Source: Balneatrix alpica DSM 16621
GTDB taxonomy: Bacteria; Pseudomonadota; Gammaproteobacteria; Pseudomonadales; Balneatricaceae
Assembly (NCBI RefSeq): GCF_000619885.1
Contig: NZ_JHUZ01000011.1
Span: forward strand, 186,001-250,000
Length of the DNA: 64,000 bases
Direction of reading: 5' to 3'
Shown here: positions 27,438 to 35,477 of the stretch, piece after piece
Numbering within the stretch: the first letter of the stretch is position 1
How the letters are laid out: each line of letters opens with the position of its first letter
Notes under the pieces: generated by a model
What the model saw: only the letters and a program-made list of their open reading frames with translations
Told to the model about the DNA's origin: nothing
Databases searched by the model: none
Translations under genes and position numbers: made by a program

Positions 27438-28090
27438 CATAGTTTTGGGTTTCTTTGAGGAACAACTGCAAACGATTTAAAAGCCAGTCGCGCCTTAATT
27501 TTTTCGACATGCTGTAGCTCCTTGCCTAACTCTTTGGAAAGACGAGCCTTGGTAATATCTGATTCAGCGCCTACAATGACTTGCTTTAGGATCAAATGAT
27601 CAGAAAAATTTGCGAAATAAAGACCCGTAGCGCCATCCGCTTCGTCGAGTGTTACAAATGCTCTATATTCGTTTTCATATTTCCAATGCGTGTACTTCGT
27701 AAACATAATTTTTCTAACATACTCTGCAGATAGCTCACGAGGTGTTTTCAACTGATCAAGCTCAACGGCTAGGCGCTTCCCAGAGTATGAGACTGGACCT
27801 ACGGAAGCATCGGCAACATCGAAACCTAAACAAAGCCCCTTGTGCCTATCGGCATAGTGGCTCCACATCACAGGGTTACTCCATTTAGTGCTAAAACAAA
27901 GCAAACCTCTCTCTTGAGAAATTTGTCTTTTCATTTTCTGAAAAGCTGCTCGGAGTTTTTCATCTTTAAAATTTACACCGGCGAATTCAAATGGGTCGTT
28001 TAGCTCATCAATTCGTGCAATTTTCAACCTTCGATTTCGAATGCCTTCTAGGCCATATTTTTCATTGATAAAATGGTAAAGTCTCATCAC
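27431..28090 (-). CDS. DUF2971 domain protein
   Basis: A 219-residue DUF2971 protein: an N-terminal YHFINEKYGLEGIRNRRLKI, then ELNDPFEF, WSNPVMWSHYADRHKGLCLG and the EYRAF region are family hallmarks. DUF2971 proteins are frequent in mobile islands and candidate anti-phage loci, but their activity is not established to my knowledge. Two ATG codons (28090/28087) are possible. It is a single-gene cassette between attC-like sites 4 and 5, with its TAA inside site 4. Confidence 0.85.
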   Translation of the reverse strand: MMRLYHFINEKYGLEGIRNRRLKIARIDELNDPFEFAGVNFKDEKLRAAFQKMKRQISQERGLLCFSTKWSNPVMWSHYADRHKGLCLGFDVADASVGPVSYSGKRLAVELDQLKTPRELSAEYVRKIMFTKYTHWKYENEYRAFVTLDEADGATGLYFANFSDHLILKQVIVGAESDITKARLSKELGKELQHVEKIKARLAFKSFAVVPQRNPKLWS

Positions 28091-28094
28091 AAGT

Positions 28095-28182
28095 CCTAAC
28101 GATTAAGCTAATGGGCGGTCAAAAGCGCAGCTTTTGGACGTCCAGCGAACGAAGTGAGCGACGGTTGAGCGCATTGTTAGCT
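28095..28182 (-). repeat. attC-like site 5
   Basis: Minus strand GCTAACAATGCGCTCAACCG ... GACGTCC ... CCGCCCATTAGCTTAATCGT followed by TAGG. Its right half is nearly identical to site 7, which indicates a common cassette pool. The GNAT stop lies in the first TAAC. Confidence 0.72.
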
Positions 28183-28653
28183 GATGGCCCGGAAGAAGTG
28201 CTGCACTTTAAAAGGAAGAGCAAATTTTGCCTGGAAGCCTAGCTTCCTTAAGAGATCTTTCATTGCTCTTGATTTTCTTTTTACTCTTGATGTTGCAGTG
28301 CTGCCTTTTTCTAGAGTTGACAGCGTGTTGTTTATCAGGCTCTCAGCATAGCCCTTTCGTCTGTGTTCAGGAGCTATAGCCATGATGTAAATTTCAGCCA
28401 CACCTTCACTCCTATGTAGAAGCCATAGAAAGCCGACGCTGCGCTCTTCAATTACTAATACATGAATACTTGAAGGATACACTCCGTCAGGCATTGGGCA
28501 TGCGCCAGCGTTAATGGTTCTCTGCATCTGCTCGATCAGAGGCTTCTGGTACTCAGGAATGACCCAGATTGGACTGAAGTGATCTTTAGAATTTCTTACT
28601 ATCAGCTCAAGGATAAATTGCCCATCATTGTTTGAGGCTTTTCGGATTTTCAT
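28177..28653 (-). CDS. GNAT-family N-acetyltransferase
   Basis: A 158-residue GNAT protein. The acetyl-CoA pyrophosphate loop reads APEHRRKGYAESLI (about 106-119), followed by a C-terminal basic segment (SRVKRKSRAMKDLLRKLGFQ). Substrate unknown; cassette GNATs include antibiotic and toxin acetylases, but nothing specific shows here. It lies between attC-like site 5 and the first copy of the palindrome repeat cassette. Confidence 0.85.
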   Translation of the reverse strand: MKIRKASNNDGQFILELIVRNSKDHFSPIWVIPEYQKPLIEQMQRTINAGACPMPDGVYPSSIHVLVIEERSVGFLWLLHRSEGVAEIYIMAIAPEHRRKGYAESLINNTLSTLEKGSTATSRVKRKSRAMKDLLRKLGFQAKFALPFKVQHFFRAIS

Positions 28654-28673
28654 GTCTATTTTCAGCTCACATC

Positions 28674-29198
28674 TTAATACTGAGCATGCTTATTTTCTCT
28701 CTCAAGAAAAATTAGCAAAATCCATGCTGAGCATTTGAAATTAAAATATAAAAGTCGACTTCAGAACTGACTTTCTCCGTTAAAAACGCGCATGCGCGTT
28801 TTTCTGCAAAGCATTGCGCGTTATCTTGCAGCGTGCTTTCCCTAACAGGTTGATACTCGTTCAATTTTTCAAGAAAGGCTAGAGCAAAACAAGCAAACAT
28901 GGGTAGAAAAACACGCACACTGACAATCCACCAAAAAATATACTGTTTGAATAACCAACCAAACAGCAATAACGTGGCGCCATCCGACATAAGGGCCCCC
29001 TGTTGGAAGGCGCCTGCGGCTTTTCCAATCTACAGCCAAGATGACAGGCAACGAGCCGCCCCAGGAGCCAGCGACTTGTGGAGGAGCAGGATGGAATAAT
29101 ATCGTTACCGCATTGTTGGCCAATTTCGCTATAAGTGCGGGTTCCGGTGAGTTATCTGGTACCCGTATGCGTTCCCACGTACAACGTGGGAACGAGAA
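28674..29198 (-). repeat. palindrome repeat cassette, copy A
   Basis: About 330 bp nearly identical to copies B and C, then a partial REP element (GGCGCCATCCGAC near 28980), a GTTGGAA...TTCCAAC hairpin and one diverged 157-bp-type unit ending in the inverted repeat CGTTCCCACGTACAACGTGG. A 22-bp perfect palindrome (half-site AAAAACGCGCA) is at 28782-28803. The left end lacks the GGCATAAC core kept in copies B and C. Confidence 0.85.
28712..28990 (-). CDS. repeat-borne hypothetical ORF, copy A
   Basis: A frame of up to 92 codons whose last 65 codons (VRVFLPMFACFALAFLEKLN through YILISNA) are kept in all three copies with only a few substitutions and no internal stop. The 22-bp palindrome lies inside it, encoding EKRACAFL. 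Copy A reads seven codons further (QHGFC at its end). Coding is uncertain; the frame may be open by chance in a non-coding repeat. Confidence 0.3.
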   Translation of the reverse strand: MSDGATLLLFGWLFKQYIFWWIVSVRVFLPMFACFALAFLEKLNEYQPVRESTLQDNAQCFAEKRACAFLTEKVSSEVDFYILISNAQHGFC

Positions 29199-29202
29199 AA
29201 AA

Positions 29203-29305
29203 TATAACGCCCGCTTATGTGGATGAAAAAGACTTAACTAAAACTAGCGACAATGAAACGCAAGCCAAGCCTTTTTCTTTCTACCATGAAGCGCTTGTTA
29301 TATTT
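29203..29305 (-). repeat. attC-like site 6
   Basis: Minus strand TATAACAAGCGCTT ... GGCTTGGCTTGCG ... CGCTAGTTTTAG ... AAGCGGGCGTTATATT. Outer arms AAGCGC/GCGGGCG and the GGCGTTAT end fit attC. The central part is shared with site 8. Confidence 0.65.
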
Positions 29306-29308
29306 TTA

Positions 29309-29710
29309 TTAATTATTATCTACTCTTTGAGAGTGCCAAGTACCACTGCAATTATATAAATCTTTCCATGTACCATTAGCCTTGCCCCCATCCTCAGAGA
29401 TTACGCCATCATACTCAACCGCCGTAATCTTCGTAATGGCAAAGCCGCCAGATATATGATTATCAGCATCAATTGTTCCAGACACTTTATAATCACGACC
29501 AAAAGTATCGCGAGCCGATCCTACAATTTTATTATGCAAAATTTCAAAAACGCCAGTAGCATCAGCACACGCTCCTCCATTCTTATCGAATTCAGTATTT
29601 GCTACAGCAACAACTTTGTGTAAGTTCTTTGGACTATCATCAACATTGTTCTCCACAGAAGAACATCCAGATATAAGTAGCAAAGACAAACTTAAAGAAG
29701 CCAATTTCAT
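29309..29710 (-). CDS. small lipoprotein, unknown
   Basis: A 133-residue protein with signal peptide and lipobox (KLASLSLSLLLISGC). The mature part has paired cysteines (GGACADATGVF and LYNCSGTWHS) and a beta-rich pattern. ATG 29710 chosen: AGGAG lies 7 nt upstream, whereas ATG 29716 would overlap it. No family recognised. Single-gene cassette between sites 6 and 7. Confidence 0.75.
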   Translation of the reverse strand: MKLASLSLSLLLISGCSSVENNVDDSPKNLHKVVAVANTEFDKNGGACADATGVFEILHNKIVGSARDTFGRDYKVSGTIDADNHISGGFAITKITAVEYDGVISEDGGKANGTWKDLYNCSGTWHSQRVDNN

Positions 29711-29734
29711 AAACATACTCCTTGTTGGATAAAA

Positions 29735-29820
29735 TATAGCGATTAAGCTAATGGGCGGCAAAAAAGCGTAGTTTTTGGGCGTCCCGAGTGAGCGAAGCGA
29801 GCGACTTGAACCAGTAGTTA
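29735..29820 (-). repeat. attC-like site 7
   Basis: Minus strand CTAACTACTGGTTCAAGTCG ... GGGACGCCCAAAAACT ... CCGCCCATTAGCTTAATCG. Very similar to site 5, but the final core reads CGCTATA instead of CGTTAGG, so it may be inactive. The VOC stop lies in the first TAAC. Confidence 0.65.
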
Positions 29821-30210
29821 GAATTCACTGACCCTAACTTGAAATATATTGCCTTCTGGGTCGGCAGCATCACACACTTTGCTTCCTTGAAATAGCCACT
29901 CACGTTCGGGATCATTTAATTTTCCACCAAGCTGTACTGCTATTTTTCGAGCAACAACAAGGCTCATAACGGGAAAGCAAAGCTTTATTGCGGTATTTTC
30001 TCTGCGCTCTGGCGGTGATGAGATTGTAATTTTATCTGCAATCGTTGGTGCGGCAGCCACCACCGTTAATTGAAAATTCGGAGATTCAAGCACAACATAA
30101 TCAGGTTCTTGATGAGTAATTGGCAGTTCTGCCAGCTCACAATAAAACTGGCTTACGCGCTGAATGTCTTTTGCGTAGATGACTGCTCCCGCGAGAAATT
30201 TTCCGTTCAT
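29818..30210 (-). CDS. VOC-superfamily (glyoxalase/bleomycin-resistance-like) protein
   Basis: A 130-residue protein of the vicinal oxygen chelate fold: AGAVIYAKDIQRVSQFYCEL at the start and AADPEGNIFQVRV at the end are typical beta-alpha-beta ends. The first-strand metal His is missing (AVIYAKD), so it may bind rather than turn over its ligand. ATG 30210 has AAGGA upstream. Cassette between sites 7 and 8. Confidence 0.82.
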   Translation of the reverse strand: MNGKFLAGAVIYAKDIQRVSQFYCELAELPITHQEPDYVVLESPNFQLTVVAAAPTIADKITISSPPERRENTAIKLCFPVMSLVVARKIAVQLGGKLNDPEREWLFQGSKVCDAADPEGNIFQVRVSEF

Positions 30211-30235
30211 ACAATCTTCCTTGAGGCTGCTGGGG

Positions 30236-30314
30236 CGCATAAAAGCTTAGCTAAAACTAGTAACGAAGGAGCGCAGCCAAGCTTTTTGCGTCCTTCCATG
30301 ATGGCATTGTTATA
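30236..30314 (-). repeat. attC-like site 8
   Basis: Minus strand TATAACAATGCCATCATGGA ... AAGCTTGGCTGCGCTCC ... CTAGTTTTAGCTAAGC. The central half matches site 6. The right core is not clear, so the boundary is approximate. Confidence 0.5.
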
Positions 30315-30807
30315 TACGACCTGCTTTGAGCGCTTGCTTAATACAATATTTAGCAACCAATTTATGAAATGGCTTTATAAACGCCATATACACCTTACCA
30401 GCTTTAGTTTTTAAATTTACTAAAGTGGAAACAGCAAACTCTTGCTCTGATAATTTTAAAACTGATAACCACATATCCATATTAGACTCATAAGCACCAC
30501 AAATAACTTCATCAGGTTCGACAGACTCAATAATAAGAAAACCAGCTTTTTTACCTACTTCTATATCTTCTAGAGGCAAGCTCATTTCAGTATTACTAGC
30601 AGAAAACCCAATGTGTTTAACAATTGAATTGCGTAAAGATAAGGCTAGCTGTACTGGTTTTGGCAAATACCCAAATATGCTGTGATATACATTTTTCGCT
30701 TCTAGGTCAGCTTTATTAACCTGCACTTTAAATGAATCTCGGTAATATGAGTTTAATTCCTTACCATTAATCTTTGTTTCTACTGGAAAATCTATTTCTG
30801 AAACCAT
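30310..30807 (-). CDS. DUF2867 domain protein (copy 2)
   Basis: A 165-residue DUF2867 protein (LRNSIVKHIGF, then KTKAGKVYMAFIKPFHKLVA), clearly related to but strongly diverged from the copy at 25446-25952, and much more AT-rich. ATG 30807 has AAGGA upstream; a longer frame runs into site 9. Cassette between sites 8 and 9. Function unknown. Confidence 0.82.
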   Translation of the reverse strand: MVSEIDFPVETKINGKELNSYYRDSFKVQVNKADLEAKNVYHSIFGYLPKPVQLALSLRNSIVKHIGFSASNTEMSLPLEDIEVGKKAGFLIIESVEPDEVICGAYESNMDMWLSVLKLSEQEFAVSTLVNLKTKAGKVYMAFIKPFHKLVAKYCIKQALKAGRI

Positions 30808-30825
30808 GATTAACTTCCTTGGAGC

Positions 30826-30923
30826 ATATAACGCCCAGCTCACCGGATTGGTGAAGCTGGCGACTTTTTTGGAACAAAAAAGGTGATAGCTTTGCCAAGT
30901 CCGGTGCAGCTGTTTGTTATGCC
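30826..30923 (-). repeat. attC-like site 9
   Basis: The clearest site. Minus strand begins GCATAACAAACAGCTGCACC and ends GGTGAGCTGGGCGTTATATG. The outer arms GCATAAC/GTTATATGC and CAGCT/AGCTG, and the inner arms CACCGG/CCGGTG, pair almost throughout. The stop of the 282-aa gene lies in the TAAC. Confidence 0.8.
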
Positions 30924-31765
30924 TGAATGCTCAAAGCCCACTGAACCCCCGTTATTTCTCGGAACACCTTCATTGTCAAAAATGCATAGATTAAAGAATA
31001 TTCTTTGTATTCCTTATATTCGGCCATAAGTTCACGGAATACTTTTGAAGACTCCATATTATTCGTAATTACTTGGCTTGTATGGGTAATGAACTGTTTG
31101 TTTTTCATATCATGTGTTGCTTCGATACGCCGCAACTCTGATACCAAATCTATATTTTCAAGCATCTCCGGTTTACTACAGGCAATGGAGTGAGTTCCTG
31201 CCTGAGTATAAGTATTTTTTGAATGATTATTCAGCTTTGACGATTTTTGAAAGTTAGAATTATTAATAATTTCCCTATTCTTCTTGAGACTTACAAGCTC
31301 AGACATACTTTTTATTGCCGGAGATGCATATAAGACTAAAGCTTTATCCCCAAATGATTGGTCGATTTTTGAAAGTATCTGATGTTGTGAAGTGTATATA
31401 TGATATCGAAAGTATTCTGCTTGCCAGTGATGCCACTCTTTTCCATTTGAGGTTGTTATATATTCCGGCCTTTTATATTGCAGAAATATATTTGCTTTTA
31501 TATTAGGAATTTTATCAATAAAGTGATCCAGCTCTTGCTCTAATTCATGGGCTATATCTAATAGACTTACACCAGCAAAATGGGGAAAGAACCAAAATGG
31601 ATAGCCCAACTTACGCCAAAGGTCTCTGTTATTAGAATTAGATGCGGCGTCAAAACCTAGCAGCCCTTCCAATACTTGTCCTGGCGGGAAGTATACAGAT
31701 GACTTTGAGTCTAGTTCATTGTTGAAGTAGCTTTCATAAGTCTTTTCTTCGAAATCAACCTTCAT
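30917..31765 (-). CDS. unknown protein, possible PD-(D/E)XK-like nuclease
   Basis: A 282-residue protein, not matched to a named family by me. Residues about 34-40 (GLLGFDAA, Asp39) and 93-98 (IFLQYKRP, Gln-Tyr-Lys) form a G-x-D ... Q-x-K pattern like the PD-(D/E)XK core, and an acidic helix precedes it. The spacing of 57 residues is long for that fold, so this is inference only. The C-terminal 100 residues look helical. It is the rightmost single-gene cassette of block 1, between site 9 and repeat copy B. Confidence 0.6.
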   Translation of the reverse strand: MKVDFEEKTYESYFNNELDSKSSVYFPPGQVLEGLLGFDAASNSNNRDLWRKLGYPFWFFPHFAGVSLLDIAHELEQELDHFIDKIPNIKANIFLQYKRPEYITTSNGKEWHHWQAEYFRYHIYTSQHQILSKIDQSFGDKALVLYASPAIKSMSELVSLKKNREIINNSNFQKSSKLNNHSKNTYTQAGTHSIACSKPEMLENIDLVSELRRIEATHDMKNKQFITHTSQVITNNMESSKVFRELMAEYKEYKEYSLIYAFLTMKVFREITGVQWALSIQA

Positions 31766-31796
31766 TATTTATTAGATTCCTTCCTGATACATGCAG

Positions 31797-32160
31797 AGGC
31801 ATAACATTTAAATACTGCGCATGCTCATTTTCTCTCTCAAGAAAAATCAGCAAGAGTCATGCTAAGCATTTGAAATTAAAATATAAAAGTCGACTTCAGA
31901 ACTGACTTTCTCCGTTAAAAACGCGCATGCGCGTTTTTCTGCAAAGCATTGCGCATTATCTTGCAGCGTGCTTTCCCTAACAGGTTGATATTCGTTCATT
32001 TTTTCAAGAAAGGCTAGAGCAAAACAGGCAAACTTGGGTAGAAAAACACGCACACTTATACCTCACTACAAAATATACTGCTTAAATTACCAGCCAAACA
32101 ACAAGGTGCGTCATCCGATATAAGGGCACCCTGTTGGAAGGCGCCTGCGGCTTTTCCAAC
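31797..32160 (-). repeat. palindrome repeat cassette, copy B
   Basis: Nearly identical to copies A and C; starts at GGCATAACATTTAAATACTG and contains the 22-bp palindrome at 31917-31938. On the minus strand the end reads ...AATGTTATGCC, an attC-like right core. It runs directly into the tandem 353-bp repeats on the right. Confidence 0.88.
31862..32053 (-). CDS. repeat-borne hypothetical ORF, copy B
   Basis: A 63-codon frame (MRVFLPKFACFALAFLEKMN to LISNA) colinear with copies A and C. Frame integrity in three diverging copies is mild evidence for coding. No family recognised; no convincing ribosome site. Confidence 0.3.
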   Translation of the reverse strand: MRVFLPKFACFALAFLEKMNEYQPVRESTLQDNAQCFAEKRACAFLTEKVSSEVDFYILISNA

Positions 32161-32875
32161 CTACAACCAAGATGACAGGCAACGAACCGCCCCAGGAGTC
32201 AGCGTCTTGTGGACTCGCAGGGTGACTGCGGGGGCGAGCAGGACGCGAGCCCAGCTTAGCGCGCCTGGATGGCGCATCTAAGCGTCCGCACCAAGACCAA
32301 GCGGGAGCAAGTTGCGCTGACGCGGGGCAGTCTTTTTGGTGACTTTTTTGACGCTTGAAAAAAGTCACTCGCCCGTAGGGTGAAACCCTTTAGCGTTTCC
32401 ACGCAGGTGTATGGGCAGAAACCTAAGAGCTGTCACGTAGGTCGGATAAGCCACCCCGTGGCGCCATCCGACATAAGGGCTCCCTGTTGGAAGGCGCCTG
32501 CGGCTTTTCCAACCTACAACCAAGATGGCAGGCAACGAACCGCCCCAGGAGTCAGCGCCTTGTGGACGCGCAGGGTGACTGCGGGGGCGAGCAGGACGCA
32601 AGCCCAGCTTAGCGCGCCTGGATGGCGCATCTAAGCGTCCGCACCAAGACCAAGCGGGAGCAAGTTGCGCTGACGCGGGGCAGTCTTTTTGGTGACTTTT
32701 TTGACGCTTGAAAAAAGTCACTCGCCCGTAGGGTGAAACCCTTTAGCGTTTCCACGCAGGTGTATGGGCAGAAACCTAAGAGCTGTCACGTAGGTCGGAT
32801 AAGCCACCCCGTGGCGCCATCCGACATTGAGGCCCCCTGTTGGAAGGCGCCTGCGGCTTTTCCAACCTACAACCC
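32111..32875. repeat. 353-bp tandem direct repeat, about 2.1 copies
   Basis: The marker CTGTTGGAAGGCGCCTGCGG occurs at 32131, 32484 and 32837, an exact 353-bp period. Each unit holds a GTTGGAA...TTCCAAC hairpin, a GTGACTTTTTT...AAAAAAGTCAC inverted repeat (11-bp arms) and a REP element GTCGGAT...ATCCGAC. Open frames across it translate arginine/proline-rich sequence and cross unit borders; I do not regard them as genes. The following stretch to 33055 shows no gene. Confidence 0.92.
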
Positions 32876-33055
32876 AAATAGCAGGCGATGAAGGGTCTAT
32901 ATCCAGGCCTAATGAAAGCAAGTTGGGCTGATGTATAGCAGCCTTTGCCGCAGGTAAAGTGTGATACCCGCACTATCACTGCCCCACAGCAGATAACCTC
33001 GGGCGTATCCCCTGCGCGGTAGCAACCGAACCCGGCAAACGCTCCCTGGCGATGC

Positions 33056-33089
33056 AAAAACAGCCGCCCTCATTCCGAGTGGCGGCTGC
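33056..33089 (-). terminator. terminator of the YjiH-type gene
   Basis: Minus-strand CAGCCGCC and GGCGGCTG (33061-33068 and 33081-33088) pair perfectly and run into TTTTTG. Confidence 0.85.
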
Positions 33090-33117
33090 TTCTCCCGTGG
33101 CAGGGCTTTATACCCGT

Positions 33118-34497
33118 TTAACCCACAATTATGTGCCCAGCCAATGCCAGTAATGGCAGGCTAATAAGTGTACGCAACAGGAAAATAGCCAATAGCTGAC
33201 GCACATTTAAGGGGATATTGGACTTTAAAATCAGCACGCCGATTTCTGACATATAAATCAATTGGGAGACTGACATGCCAGCAATCACAAAACGGGTTAG
33301 TTCAGACTCAATGCCTTTACCAATAACCGCAGGCAAAAACATATCGGCAAAGCCAACAATCATGGCCGGGGCGGCTGCCTGCGCTTCTGGCAAGCGCAGT
33401 AATTCCAATAGGGGCACAAACGGATAGGAGAGATATTGGAAGATAGGCGTGTATTCATTCAGGATTAACGCCACCGTCCCTATTGCCATAACCGCCGGGA
33501 ATAAACCCATCCAGATATCAACAATATTTAAGGCGGAGTGTTTCGCTTGCTTACCGATCGGGTCAGCCTGGGCGGCCCGCTGACAAGCCCGTTGCAGCGC
33601 CAAGGGGAGACCCGTCAGGGTTTCATGCTCAGCGTTCTCAGCCAGTTGGCGCCCCGCAAAGTACGTTTGGGGTAAACGTGACAGAGGCGGTAAGCGGGGC
33701 ACGATGATGGCGGTAATAATACCGACCACGCAGACGCTCAGGTAATAGGGCACAAACAGGTGATCAATATTGACAAAGCGGGCAATCACTAAACAAAAGG
33801 CCACTGAAACAATGGAGAAGTTGGTGGCAATCACTGCGGCTTCCCGTTGTGAATAAAACCCCTTGTCATACTGTTGAGCGGTAATCAGCACCCCTACGGT
33901 GCCCGCTCCCATCCAGGAGGCCAGCACATCAATGGCTGAGCGCCCCGGTAAGCGAAAGACCTTCTGAAAAATGCGCTGTAAAAAGGTGCCAACAAATTCC
34001 ATTAGGCCGTAGTCCGTTAACACCGGTAGTAATACCACCGCTACCGCCAGATAGATAAAGATGGTCGGTGCTAGTTCATGCAGGATCGTGCCGCCAGTGT
34101 AACCATTGTAAACTGGCTCCAAGCCGACTTTGTGGTAGGTCATCACCGCAAAGATGCCACCGGCAAAGCGAATCAGGGTCCAGGTCCAGCTCACGTCAAA
34201 TAACCGCAACAAGGCGGTGGCTTTACCATCCTCCGCCAAGGTAGGGCGCCACAGACGCATCATCAGTGATACTACCCCCGCCACCAGGGTCAGGTAGGCG
34301 ATAAAGGTCACCAGGTAGGCATCCGCCAAGCTCTTTAGCCAATCAGCCAAGACTCCCATGCCAATGGTGACCTTGCCATCTACCGTAAAGGGCACCAAAA
34401 ACATCAGCACCCCGAGCAGAGAGGGCAGCAGAAAACGCGCAAGCGATGCCCCCTCTTTCTGTTTTGTCGAGTCCAGCACCTGACTTGATTCAGTCAT
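33118..34497 (-). CDS. YjiH-family membrane protein (nucleoside-recognition/Gate domain)
   Basis: A 459-residue inner-membrane protein with about ten helices. Segments such as SWMGAGTVGVLITAQQYDKG and GFADMFLPAVIGKGIESELTRF are typical of the YjiH family with its Gate domain. Function is not established; transport of a small metabolite is likely. It lies about 150 bp downstream of the nitrilase gene on the same strand, with a good terminator after it. The 151-bp gap upstream shows nothing certain. Confidence 0.85.
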   Translation of the reverse strand: MTESSQVLDSTKQKEGASLARFLLPSLLGVLMFLVPFTVDGKVTIGMGVLADWLKSLADAYLVTFIAYLTLVAGVVSLMMRLWRPTLAEDGKATALLRLFDVSWTWTLIRFAGGIFAVMTYHKVGLEPVYNGYTGGTILHELAPTIFIYLAVAVVLLPVLTDYGLMEFVGTFLQRIFQKVFRLPGRSAIDVLASWMGAGTVGVLITAQQYDKGFYSQREAAVIATNFSIVSVAFCLVIARFVNIDHLFVPYYLSVCVVGIITAIIVPRLPPLSRLPQTYFAGRQLAENAEHETLTGLPLALQRACQRAAQADPIGKQAKHSALNIVDIWMGLFPAVMAIGTVALILNEYTPIFQYLSYPFVPLLELLRLPEAQAAAPAMIVGFADMFLPAVIGKGIESELTRFVIAGMSVSQLIYMSEIGVLILKSNIPLNVRQLLAIFLLRTLISLPLLALAGHIIVG

Positions 34498-34648
34498 AGA
34501 TAATCCCTCTTACTTTATTTCGTTGTTATTAAAAGAAGGTAAAAACGGCCACGCCGTTTTCGCATACTCACTCGGCACCGTTGCTCCATGCAGGCGAACA
34601 GCTAGCAAAGCACAGCGCACTATCCGCACCGACACGGTTGGCGGGCCC

Positions 34649-35467
34649 CTAGCTACCGAATAACGCCCTCCTATGCTTGAGTGCAGGCAATTGCTGGCGC
34701 ACTTGCTCCAGTCGAGCAGCATCCAGCTGGGCAACCGCAATACCTGGCTGATCCCCTTCTACCCTGGCGAGTACCTCTCCCCAGGGGTCCAGAATCACAC
34801 TGTGGCCAAAGGTTCGCTTACCGTTGGCATGCAACCCCACCTGCCCCGCTGCCAACACGAAGGCCTGGTTTTCAATTGCCCTGGCTTTTAGCAGCGCTAA
34901 CCAATGCGCAGCGCCGGTGGTGGCGGTAAAAGCGGCTGGCACGCTAATCAGATCTGCAGCGGGGGCCGCACGGTAAAATTCGGGAAAGCGCAGGTCATAG
35001 CAGATGCTAGGGCGCAGGATGCCCCAGGGCAGTTCGACGCTCTGCTGTTGCTGCCCTGGGGTTTGGGTGTCGGATTCGCGATAGGCTTCTTCGCCATTAT
35101 CAAAATCAAACAGGTGGCACTTGTCATAGCGCATCACCACCTCACCCTCGGGGTTAAACAGCAGGCTGGCGTTATAGAATTTGTCCGTATCCGCTGCGGC
35201 TAACGGCAGGGTGCCCGCCAGCAACCACAGGCCATGCTGCCTGGCCTGCTGCTGACAAAAACGCTGTAGCCTGCCCGTAGCCCAAGGCTCCGCCAGCGCC
35301 ACCCTGTCGCTATCCTGGTGGGCCATGCAGTAAAAGTATTCCGGGAGCAGTACCAGTTCAGCCCCTGCAGCAGCGGCACGGGCAATAAGTTCCGCGGCGG
35401 CAATAAGATTGTCTTCAACCTGGGCTTGGCTATTCATTTGCACGACGGCAGCCATCACAGACTTCAT
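34649..35467 (-). CDS. nitrilase-superfamily amidase (omega-amidase-like)
   Basis: A 272-residue carbon-nitrogen hydrolase with the Glu-Lys-Cys triad visible in LLPEYFYC, RYDKCHLFDF and SICYDLRFPEF. The last motif is typical of the Nit1/Nit2/omega-amidase group. The gene directly follows a YbdL-like aminotransferase gene on the same strand, the association known for the glutamine transaminase/omega-amidase pathway, in which 2-oxoglutaramate or similar oxo-amides are hydrolysed. ATG 35467 (MKSVMAAVVQMN) was chosen; ATG 35455 is also possible. Confidence 0.85.
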   Translation of the reverse strand: MKSVMAAVVQMNSQAQVEDNLIAAAELIARAAAAGAELVLLPEYFYCMAHQDSDRVALAEPWATGRLQRFCQQQARQHGLWLLAGTLPLAAADTDKFYNASLLFNPEGEVVMRYDKCHLFDFDNGEEAYRESDTQTPGQQQQSVELPWGILRPSICYDLRFPEFYRAAPAADLISVPAAFTATTGAAHWLALLKARAIENQAFVLAAGQVGLHANGKRTFGHSVILDPWGEVLARVEGDQPGIAVAQLDAARLEQVRQQLPALKHRRALFGS

Positions 35468-35477
35468 CACCCGACTC

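Noticed and set aside
32111-32921. Three open frames giving similar Arg/Pro-rich proteins
   Set aside because: They are translations of the 353-bp repeat and its REP hairpins, cross unit borders and overlap one another; such frames are common artefacts of these repeats.
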